Shown here: in pieces, positions 1 through 5,922 of the stretch
Layout of the letters: each line of letters opens with the position of its first letter
Position numbering within the stretch: position 1 is the stretch's first letter
Source of the DNA: Bacteroidaceae bacterium
GTDB taxonomy: Bacteria; Bacteroidota; Bacteroidia; Bacteroidales; Bacteroidaceae
DNA: 7,786 nt
Assembly: GCA_024695315.1 (NCBI GenBank)
Contig: JAILIJ010000279.1
Coordinates: 1-7,786 of the forward strand
Direction of reading: 5' to 3'
Notes under the pieces: generated by a model
Seen by the model: only the letters and a program-made list of their open reading frames with translations
The model's database searches: none
What the model was told of the DNA's origin: nothing
Program-made: the position numbers and the translations under genes

Positions 1-751
1 GATGGGTAGGTGCGTAGAGATATCTCTGCTGTTTTGGCTCAAATCCAGTAAGAGCGTATGTGCCCAATTGGATGATAGCTTTTGGATCTGCAGGCAGACC
101 ACCGATACCTGTTGAAGATATGTAGTGTGTCTTTTCTGTTATGCCCTGTCCTCTGAAGTTCTGCTTACGTGCCTGTACCAGACCGGCATACTGTATATCC
201 ACGTCACGTACGTAGAACCATGTTCTTATACAATTGTCAGCAAGTGTAGCATCGTATCTCTTGAGCATGTCCTCATATTTTTTTAGGAGAAATTCTGTTT
301 GGAAAGCAGAGTCGCCCTCATTCTTTACCATACCCATTCTCCAAAGATGCTTGTATCCATTGTGTTCAACAACAGTCATGCCTTTATCTTCATAGACTTT
401 TGTTCCTTTCTGGAAATACACCCAAAGAGCAATTTTTGAACCGTCAAGAGGAGGCTGCTGTATAAAACTGACACTACATTCGCATTCGCTGTCTTGCTTC
501 ATAAGCGGCATTTGATTAGTTGCGTCGCTTAGGAAATATCTCTTGAAGACCTCGTTTGCGTTTTTGAATCTTGGGTGAGTAGACAATAATTCCTCTGCCT
601 TGTACATACGTGCAAGTTGTTGTGTAAATGATTCATCATTTGCTTCTATATGAATTATTGCGTGCAGCTCGTCTGCACCTTTTTCGGAACAAAAGTGAGT
701 TACTTCAGCTTTTGCACCAATACTCTCCCATATTATCCTTTCAAAATCCAT
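1..751 (-). CDS. RidA/YjgF-like protein of the chorismatase (FkbO/Hyg5-like) family, 3' end beyond window
   Basis: The frame opens at an ATG at 751 and stays open for 250 codons to the window edge, so the C-terminal part is missing. The start reads MDFERIIWESIGAKAEV and there is no signal peptide, so the protein should be cytoplasmic. The best landmarks are at residues ~187-220: IRTWFYVRDVDIQYAGLVQAR, followed shortly by SSTGIGG. This arginine-tryptophan strand, helix and (A/S)STGIGG pattern is typical of the Rid-related fold in chorismatases such as FkbO/Hyg5 and of Bacteroidales proteins usually labelled 'endoribonuclease L-PSP'. Relatives are commonly 340-390 residues, so roughly a third is probably absent. 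Chorismate hydrolysis cannot be claimed, because the residues that would decide it lie mainly in the missing half. The gene follows the heme lipoprotein by 36 bp on the same strand, but its cytoplasmic nature and its own candidate -7 element suggest it need not belong to the envelope system. Confidence 0.65.
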   Translation of the reverse strand, partial: MDFERIIWESIGAKAEVTHFCSEKGADELHAIIHIEANDESFTQQLARMYKAEELLSTHPRFKNANEVFKRYFLSDATNQMPLMKQDSECECSVSFIQQPPLDGSKIALWVYFQKGTKVYEDKGMTVVEHNGYKHLWRMGMVKNEGDSAFQTEFLLKKYEDMLKRYDATLADNCIRTWFYVRDVDIQYAGLVQARKQNFRGQGITEKTHYISSTGIGGLPADPKAIIQLGTYALTGFEPKQQRYLYAPTH

Positions 752-769
752 AAATCTGTATATTTTTTG

Positions 770-777
770 CAAATATA
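770..777 (-). promoter_or_regulatory. Candidate Bacteroidetes -7 element for the RidA-like gene
   Basis: The minus strand reads TATATTTG, a match to the TAnnTTTG consensus, 18 bp before the ATG at 751. No TTG/TTTG -33 box lies at the usual 19-21 bp spacing; the nearest TTG is 30 bp upstream, inside the 3' end of the heme lipoprotein gene. The element is therefore only half supported, and the gene may be read through from upstream instead. Confidence 0.35.
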
Positions 778-787
778 AGAAAAATAA

Positions 788-1531
788 TTATTCTGTAGCC
801 CCGTTTTCAATCCAATTTTTGATAATCGTCTGAAATGTGGCGTATTTGCTATCTGTAAATAGTGCGGGGTGGCTATAGCCTACATTTTCATCACCAGTAG
901 TTATAACTTTGTAAAGAAAACTGCTATCAGCATTTCCTGGAAGAATTCTTTTATATGTGTTGTTTTTGTATGCATCCACATTTACGATGGAACTATAGGC
1001 ATTTGCAGCCGTCAGATCCAAATGTCCAGCTGCGGTACTTGAGGCATGACATCGTGAACAGTTCATTCCCTGAAAAACGTTTTGGTTTATAGTTTGGAAC
1101 ATTCCTACATTCAGTTCACCTACATTTATGCGAATTGTGTCGTCAATATTTTGGTCATTAGAAATGTTGTAAGAAAATAAAGTAGCAATACGCTGGCGCA
1201 AACTATTTACTACAGCAATCTCAATAGTCTTGGTTGTGTCGCTGATATTTGATAATAACATGCTGATTTCTGTGCTGTCATTCTTTTTGGCTGCCAGAGT
1301 CTTTTGAATGATAGAGTAGTCTGAATTATCATTAAAACCTGCAACAACAACACTATATTTCGAAGGCCATGATGTTTGTCCTTTGAATGTGCCTGTAATC
1401 AAAGCTGTATAACCTGTTGTGGTTGTTGTATATTTCTTTTCGTAGATGAGACCGTCATCGCAACTTGTAACTGCAAGGGTGCAAGTGCAGATAATGACTA
1501 ATACTAATTGTTTGAGTATATTGATTTTCAT
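788..1531 (-). CDS. Surface-type lipoprotein with a C-terminal monoheme cytochrome c motif
   Basis: A 247-residue protein. It starts with a lipoprotein signal peptide ending in the lipobox AVTSC (Cys24), followed by Asp-Asp-Gly, which resembles acidic surface-export signals of Bacteroidetes lipoproteins. Residues ~35-140 are beta-rich, start with a Thr run and look like an immunoglobulin-type or carbohydrate-binding-like sandwich I cannot name. A single CxxCH (CSRCH, residues 158-162) opens a small cytochrome-like domain. The pattern CH...GHLDL...Y..I, then ILPGNADSSFLYKVI, then IIKNWIENGA at the C-terminus resembles the 'planctomycete-type' cytochrome c domain. No methionine follows the CxxCH, so the usual Met axial ligand is missing; His170 or His221 could substitute. 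It lies 110 bp after the OprO/P-like porin. It may carry electrons to or from the di-heme lipoprotein; that role is inferred from linkage only. Confidence 0.85.
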   Translation of the reverse strand: MKINILKQLVLVIICTCTLAVTSCDDGLIYEKKYTTTTTGYTALITGTFKGQTSWPSKYSVVVAGFNDNSDYSIIQKTLAAKKNDSTEISMLLSNISDTTKTIEIAVVNSLRQRIATLFSYNISNDQNIDDTIRINVGELNVGMFQTINQNVFQGMNCSRCHASSTAAGHLDLTAANAYSSIVNVDAYKNNTYKRILPGNADSSFLYKVITTGDENVGYSHPALFTDSKYATFQTIIKNWIENGATE

Positions 1532-1564
1532 CTTTTGTCCTGATTTTATTAAGAGTCTTTTAAC

Positions 1565-1602
1565 TTATGTTATTGTCCAAAAATGATTGGACAATAACAT
1601 AA
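1565..1602 (-). other. Perfect 16-bp inverted repeat (stem-loop) between porin and heme lipoprotein
   Basis: The left arm TTATGTTATTGTCCAA (1565-1580) is the exact reverse complement of the right arm (1587-1602), with a 6-nt loop. On the minus-strand transcript the stem is followed by GTTAAAAG rather than a U tract, and the T run precedes it, so it is not a textbook intrinsic terminator. It could attenuate transcription, protect the 3' end of the porin message, or bind a protein as DNA. Confidence 0.6.
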
Positions 1603-1622
1603 AAACATTCATCTTGTACTTT

Positions 1623-1647
1623 TTCTAACGTAAAATACGCGTTAGAA
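1623..1647 (-). other. 8-bp stem-loop spanning the stop codon of the OprO/P-like porin
   Basis: TTCTAACG (1623-1630) pairs perfectly with CGTTAGAA (1640-1647) around a 9-nt loop. The stop codon of the porin at 1642-1644 lies within the right arm. Together with the larger stem at 1565-1602 it makes two consecutive hairpins in the 3' region of the porin transcript. Neither has a U tract on the coding side. A role in mRNA 3'-end stability or partial termination is possible. Confidence 0.4.
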
Positions 1648-2856
1648 TGCATACTGAAGCATTACGACTGCGCTGTGTTTTGCAAGTCCAAGGTCGTCAT
1701 TATCACGGTCAATCTGGTTCTCATGTCCTGTACGTCCAATGAACTGATACATGGCAGAAAGCTTAAGGCCTGTGTCCTTGATAAAATAGTTGCATCCTAC
1801 AGCAGGCATGTTGAGGAAACCATCTGTGTTATCTCCGTTGCGGTCAAGGAAGTCATAACGTGCAGCAACCTGGAGTTGTGGAGTGCAGAAATAACCTGCT
1901 TGTATATATCCACCTTTATAGTTGAATGTCTCATCAATCTTCTGACGCTCTGTGAAACCGACATGCATCCAGTAGAACTCTCCACCTACATACCATCTAT
2001 TGTGGAGCCATGCAGCTTCGATACCATAGCGTGAATCATTTGTGCTTTCGCTTTCTGCTTCTACATTTAAGTTTGCTGATCCTGCAAGCATAAATTTGTT
2101 TTCATGAAGAAGCTTTGGATTACCCTGAGTCTTTGGCATAACACCCATAGGCATCCATGCTACACGTCCTGCATAGAGAAGTGAAGGAATATGCCAGTCG
2201 TCAGATAGTGTCTTTGTTGCTGAGTTTGTGCCTGCTCCTGTTCCGTTGAACAGACCTGCTTCATAGCTCCACCATTTGCCCATCATTCCGTGAAGTTCAA
2301 CGCCAAGGTCAAATCCTGTTCCTATTGTTGGAGTTACAGCATTAAGACGGTAAGGCATGATACTTGTTGCTGTGAGTGAAGTTGGAAGAGAAGGCATGAG
2401 TGTTTCGCCAAGCGTAGTAAGGTAAGCATGGCTGAACGGAGTCTTAAATTTACCAACTTTAAGTGCAAGTCCACGGCTGAAGTTCACGTCAAACCATGCC
2501 TGCTGTAAAAGCTTTGCTCCTGATGCGCTGGCGTTGAGAGTAAGATTATATGTCACTTTGCTCCAAGCCTTACCTGTGAAACCAATACATGCGTATGGTA
2601 TAGAGAAGCCTGAGTTGGCTATATTGTCTTGGTTGTATGCCTTATCAAGTCCCTCATCATCGTAATAGTGGAAGTTGAGTGATGTCTGCATCAAGATATA
2701 TGGTTTGAAACTGAATGCTCCGTCTTTTGATTCGAACTGAAGGCCACGATTACCGTTGATTGTTACTATACCATTGTCTGATAGTCCGTCTGGATTCTGG
2801 GCAGATACTGCTAAAGGTAGTGTTGCTATAAGTGCTGCTGCTATATAATTTTTCAT
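1642..2856 (-). CDS. OprO/OprP-type porin (Porin_O_P-like outer-membrane beta-barrel)
   Basis: A 404-residue protein beginning MKNYIAAALIATLPLAVSAQ, a signal-peptidase-I signal with cleavage probable after Ala19. The rest is a run of alternating amphipathic strands ending in VMLQYAF, whose C-terminal Phe matches the recognition signal for beta-barrel assembly. Residues 134-141, VGKFKTPF, followed by helix-breaking residues and a Met/Pro-rich loop, correspond to the family's 'vGkfk.PFg' signature. Later segments YEAGLFNGTG, AGRVAWMP, YKGGYIQAGYF and VAARYDFLDRNGDN also fit phosphate/pyrophosphate-selective porin relatives of about 400 residues. True phosphate selectivity needs specific basic residues that cannot be judged here, and in this cluster the solute may be something else. 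It follows the di-heme gene by 63 bp with no canonical promoter between, so co-transcription is likely. It is distinct in sequence from the other porin in the window. Confidence 0.88.
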   Translation of the reverse strand: MKNYIAAALIATLPLAVSAQNPDGLSDNGIVTINGNRGLQFESKDGAFSFKPYILMQTSLNFHYYDDEGLDKAYNQDNIANSGFSIPYACIGFTGKAWSKVTYNLTLNASASGAKLLQQAWFDVNFSRGLALKVGKFKTPFSHAYLTTLGETLMPSLPTSLTATSIMPYRLNAVTPTIGTGFDLGVELHGMMGKWWSYEAGLFNGTGAGTNSATKTLSDDWHIPSLLYAGRVAWMPMGVMPKTQGNPKLLHENKFMLAGSANLNVEAESESTNDSRYGIEAAWLHNRWYVGGEFYWMHVGFTERQKIDETFNYKGGYIQAGYFCTPQLQVAARYDFLDRNGDNTDGFLNMPAVGCNYFIKDTGLKLSAMYQFIGRTGHENQIDRDNDDLGLAKHSAVVMLQYAF

Positions 2857-2919
2857 TTTGTTGTAATTTTTATATTTGTTTGTAATGGGAGTTTTTGTTA
2901 TTTGTCTCCTTTTGGTTGT

Positions 2920-4473
2920 TTATAAAGACTTCAAGAATAAAACCAAAGCTTCACGATCGGCTCTGTCCATATTTTTGAAGATGTTTTTACTTGCTTCTCC
3001 TTCGCCGCCATGCCACATGATTGCTTCGACGAAATTGCGGGCACGTCCATCGTGGAGGAAGTATGTATGACCATTTACTTTCTGCTGAAGTCCGATTCCC
3101 CAAAGTGGGGTAGTGCGCCATTCATTTCCTTGTGCCAAACCGCTGACATAGTTGTCATTCAATCCTACGCCCATGATTTCAGATCCCATGTCATGTAGTA
3201 AGAAATCAGAATATGGATGTATGGTCTGTCCACCTAACCATGGTAATTCTGTTCCATTAAGAAGAGCGGCACCTCTAGGCTGAGTGTGAAGTGTAGTTAC
3301 GTGGCATAGGTGACATTTAGCTTGATAGAAAGCGTTTTCGCCTTTTGTTGTTGCTTCACGTTCTGTCATAGTTGTTGTTGTACCGTCAGAATTTGTGAGT
3401 GTGACATCTTTGGTCGTACTTCCTAATCTACGTGCAGGAACACCCAAGGCATGTAGATAAAGATCGACATCTTCCATGTCCTGAGTTGAAACATCGAGTT
3501 GGTCGTATAGAAGTCCCATCATAGAGCCTTGTGTCATCTGTGACTGTCCTTCACATATTTCTTCTGGGTAACGTGAGTTTGTTGCACCCATGTCACTTGA
3601 GAATCCAAGTTCTACAGTTAGGTCAAGATGCTGAGCTTTGTTTCCTGAAAGGCCGATGCCTGTTTTTCCTGCTTCTGTGATATAATTGCATCGTCCGGAA
3701 ATACCATATTCTGGGTAGTTACTCTTAGCAGCTAAAGCCTCAATTTCGCTACGGTCAATTGCCATCATCTGTCCCATTCCAACGTGGCGGAGTGGTATAC
3801 GTACGGTACAGAATACATCTTCAGGATTGATGGTAACAGAGTCTTTCTTTACGCTGTCCCACATCTTTTTGTACATTTCTGTAACGGTAAAGTTTGGCTT
3901 TGCTAGTTCGTAGCTTTCTCCGTCAGGGAACTGGAAAGTTTCGTAATCCCAGGTTACTCTAAGCTTACCTTCTGCTGTTGTTCCGAAAATGCTCTGGTCG
4001 TGAATAACACGCCCGTAGTCCTGTAAAAAGGCTCCGTTTTTACGTGTTAAATATATAAGCATGGCTGACATTCCATTAGTACCAGAACCATAGACTTTTT
4101 CTCCGTTAGAGTCAGTGTAAAGATAATTCCATACCCCAGGGGTTGTTCGTCCTGCATTCATGTGACATGAGCCGCATGAGTATCCTGCATATACAGGTCC
4201 ATAATTAGCTGTCACATCATCATATAGTCCATCGCCATTTGTGAATCGAGAAACGTACTTTCCTGTCACCCATTGTGCCTCCATATCGTATGCCTTGCTC
4301 GAATTATAGAAGTTTGTTGAGGTTCCGGCAGAAAGTGCATAGCCATTGTTGAGATAATTAGCATTTTTTAGCTCAAATTCTTCGATGTCTATCTGATCGT
4401 CCTCATTACAGGAGCATATAAGTGTGGCACATAATATAGAAAATGATAATTTTAGTAATCTATTCATATGCAT
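2920..4473 (-). CDS. Di-heme DUF1111-family lipoprotein ('thiol oxidoreductase'/putative peroxidase)
   Basis: 517 residues from the chosen ATG at 4473 (a second ATG at 4467 is equally possible). An in-frame ATG at 4605 would add 44 residues in front of the signal peptide and bury the lipobox, so it is rejected. The signal ends LICSC (Cys22), followed by Asn-Glu-Asp-Asp, an acidic export-like signal. Two c-type heme sites are visible: CGSCH at 100-104, in the family context GPVYAGYSCGSCH..AGR, and CHLCH at 387-391. Further hallmarks are LLHDMG (425-430), EWRTTPLWGIGL, FLHDGRAR (472-479), EAIMWHGGE (483-491) and the terminal FLKSL. These are typical of DUF1111, a family related in fold to di-heme peroxidases and MauG. 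The enzymatic reaction is unproven; 'thiol oxidoreductase' is a legacy label. Such genes commonly neighbour imelysins in iron-responsive clusters, as here, 195 bp after one. Confidence 0.93.
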   Translation of the reverse strand: MHMNRLLKLSFSILCATLICSCNEDDQIDIEEFELKNANYLNNGYALSAGTSTNFYNSSKAYDMEAQWVTGKYVSRFTNGDGLYDDVTANYGPVYAGYSCGSCHMNAGRTTPGVWNYLYTDSNGEKVYGSGTNGMSAMLIYLTRKNGAFLQDYGRVIHDQSIFGTTAEGKLRVTWDYETFQFPDGESYELAKPNFTVTEMYKKMWDSVKKDSVTINPEDVFCTVRIPLRHVGMGQMMAIDRSEIEALAAKSNYPEYGISGRCNYITEAGKTGIGLSGNKAQHLDLTVELGFSSDMGATNSRYPEEICEGQSQMTQGSMMGLLYDQLDVSTQDMEDVDLYLHALGVPARRLGSTTKDVTLTNSDGTTTTMTEREATTKGENAFYQAKCHLCHVTTLHTQPRGAALLNGTELPWLGGQTIHPYSDFLLHDMGSEIMGVGLNDNYVSGLAQGNEWRTTPLWGIGLQQKVNGHTYFLHDGRARNFVEAIMWHGGEGEASKNIFKNMDRADREALVLFLKSL

Positions 4474-4485
4474 ATTTTTTATTAT

Positions 4486-4588
4486 CTTTAGCTTTGTTAT
4501 TTTTTTACATTCAGGATAATTTGAAGAATTATCGAATGTTATATTTTTTGTCATATAATGTTGGAAAATTTTGAATGTTAAGCTAAAG
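4486..4588 (-). promoter_or_regulatory. Candidate structured leader of the di-heme gene
   Basis: AAGCTAAAG (4580-4588) and its exact complement CTTTAGCTT (4486-4494) form a 9-bp inverted repeat enclosing 85 nt, which includes the palindrome at 4515-4533. The closing helix would end 12 nt before the ATG at 4473. The heptamer GAATGTT also occurs twice inside (4534-4540 and 4573-4579). No TAnnTTTG promoter is visible on the minus strand here. The region is in frame with the gene but is better read as untranslated leader, because the lipoprotein signal peptide begins only after it. Confidence 0.35.
4515..4533 (-). promoter_or_regulatory. 19-bp palindrome resembling a Fur box
   Basis: The plus strand reads GATAATTTGAAGAATTATC: perfect 7-bp arms around a 5-bp centre. 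By hand alignment, 14 of 19 positions match the classical Fur consensus GATAATGATAATCATTATC, including both outer hexamers. It lies about 40 bp before the start of the di-heme gene in an imelysin cluster, where iron control would make sense. Caveats: the region is very AT-rich, Fur sites in Bacteroidetes may deviate from the E. coli consensus, and no promoter core is visible beside it. It could alternatively fold as a small RNA hairpin. Confidence 0.4.
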
Positions 4589-4605
4589 TTTATTTTATAC
4601 CACAT

Positions 4606-4640
4606 AAGTGAAGGGGGAATATTTCATTCCACCTTCACTT
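4606..4640 (-). other. 15-bp stem-loop after the imelysin gene
   Basis: Arms 4606-4620 (AAGTGAAGGGGGAAT) and 4626-4640 pair with a single mismatch around a 5-nt loop; the GC-containing stem is the strongest hairpin in the window. It begins 28 bp after the imelysin stop codon. On the transcribed strand there is no U tract behind it (ATGTGGTATAAAATAA follows), so classical intrinsic termination is not supported. A plausible role is partial termination or protection of the porin-imelysin message, giving more of those proteins than of the downstream heme proteins. Confidence 0.5.
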
Positions 4641-4668
4641 TTCAGTTAGTATTATATTTAAGTTTTTT

Positions 4669-5880
4669 TTACTTTACAGTTCTTGCTTTACCATCCTTGA
4701 AGATAAGGTACTCAAGAGTGTGGAAACCGCGAAGAGACTGTGCAGCTTCTACAGCTTCATCTTCGTCACCTTCACTCCATTGGAATGCAGCCCAGTTCTG
4801 AGACTTAAGGAGGTTTGCAATACCAACAGCATCGAGTGGCCAAGAGTCCATGTTAGGGTCAAGTCCAAGTGCATCAACAGGACCGAAAAGGAAAGACTCT
4901 GAAGTCTCCCATGGTGCACGAGCCTCAAGCCATGCTTCAGCAGCTGCGCTGAATGTGTCGTTTGTTGGATTATCCTTTAATGCCTTAACAGCAGACTGAA
5001 GAGCCTTGTTCTTTGCAGCAAGGTCAGAATATGTTGGGATAACAACATCATCAACATACTGGTTTACGATGTTTTGGCACTGATCTTCTGTGAATGTTGA
5101 AATTACACCCTTGAGAGTGTCAAGTTCGTGAACGAGAGCGTCACATGCCTCCATAGCTTTCTTTGTCTCTGATGAAGCGATGTTGTTACGGAATGGCTGT
5201 GGGATATCTTCGATAGCATTCCAAGCATCTACTGTTGCAGTCCATGCGTCTGCAGCAGCCTTACCAAGAGCTTTACCTTCGTCTGTATTATCCATAAAGC
5301 CCATCATAGCTTGAACCATGATGCTATTTGTACAACTTGCTGAAACTTCTTTACTCTTATAGTTGAAGTCTGAAAGATCACCTTCAATACGATAGCTTAA
5401 AAGTGAGTTTGCGATAGACTTGATATTATTCTTATAGTCATCACGTGAATGCCAAGAATACCAAGACTCAACAGAATAGAGAGCCTCTGTTGTGCTACCT
5501 TTTTTATAGAGATCGTATGGAGTACCAATTTTTGCAGTACCAACCTCGTTTGCAATATCAATACATCCATCAAGAATCTGCTCGATACAAGATTCTGCAG
5601 ATGTGTAACCTGATTCTGCTGTGTGATTCTTAAACTGCTTTGCGAATGCTTCTCCACCGTTGTAGCTTGTGTTCCAAGATTCATAGAGTGTGTTAGCATC
5701 TGTAGCGAGAAGTGTTGCTACATTGTATGCATAGTTACCCCATGCGTCAGCATTTTCAGATGTGTAATCGAGGTTCTGAGCTTGTTCTACTGCAGAATCG
5801 TCATCGTCATCGCTACATGATGTAGCTGTAATGCCAAGTCCCATTACCATGAGACCCATAAAAAGATAATTCTTCTTCAT
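4669..5880 (-). CDS. Imelysin-family lipoprotein, circularly permuted type (former peptidase M75)
   Basis: 403 residues. The signal peptide ends ATSC (Cys22), followed by Ser and five Asp, a strong acidic export-like signal, so a surface lipoprotein is likely. The family motif GxHxxE is present as GFHTLE (residues 385-390), only 13 residues from the C-terminus. In canonical imelysins this motif lies in the first half. Just before it come the other usual N-half landmarks: WLEAR with the following TSE (317-328), FGPVD (332-336) and DSWPLD (345-350). The usual C-half landmark, an ES-W/F-S...D segment, is near the beginning (VESWYSWHSRDDYKNN, 137-152). The domain order is therefore swapped, as in the circularly permuted Bacteroides ovatus imelysin-like structure. 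Structural work argued against peptidase activity and for a role in iron uptake, with a site at the domain interface. It follows the first porin by 42 bp with no visible promoter, suggesting an operon. Confidence 0.93.
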   Translation of the reverse strand: MKKNYLFMGLMVMGLGITATSCSDDDDDSAVEQAQNLDYTSENADAWGNYAYNVATLLATDANTLYESWNTSYNGGEAFAKQFKNHTAESGYTSAESCIEQILDGCIDIANEVGTAKIGTPYDLYKKGSTTEALYSVESWYSWHSRDDYKNNIKSIANSLLSYRIEGDLSDFNYKSKEVSASCTNSIMVQAMMGFMDNTDEGKALGKAAADAWTATVDAWNAIEDIPQPFRNNIASSETKKAMEACDALVHELDTLKGVISTFTEDQCQNIVNQYVDDVVIPTYSDLAAKNKALQSAVKALKDNPTNDTFSAAAEAWLEARAPWETSESFLFGPVDALGLDPNMDSWPLDAVGIANLLKSQNWAAFQWSEGDEDEAVEAAQSLRGFHTLEYLIFKDGKARTVK

Positions 5881-5922
5881 TTTATTATTATTAGTGTAAA
5901 AAATTATTAATCTCGATACTTG

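Noticed and set aside
1675..2034. 119-codon open frame on the plus strand
   Set aside because: It lies wholly within the OprO/P-like porin gene in antisense, without promoter or recognisable domain; a shadow frame. The other antisense and out-of-frame open stretches in the window were dismissed for the same reason.
4474..4605. ATG at 4605 as start of the di-heme protein
   Set aside because: It would place 44 residues ahead of the lipoprotein signal and overlaps the edge of the strong hairpin; the internal ATGs at 4473/4467 fit the lipobox position.
4606..4640. Classical intrinsic terminator
   Set aside because: Stem is strong but no U tract follows on the transcribed strand; the same applies to the stem at 1565-1602.
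4669..5880. Metallopeptidase function for the imelysin
   Set aside because: The M75 peptidase label is historical; structures of family members argued against a peptidase site.
5881..5922. Promoter or terminator between first porin and imelysin
   Set aside because: The 42-bp gap is AT-rich with no TAnnTTTG element and no meaningful stem; co-transcription is simpler.
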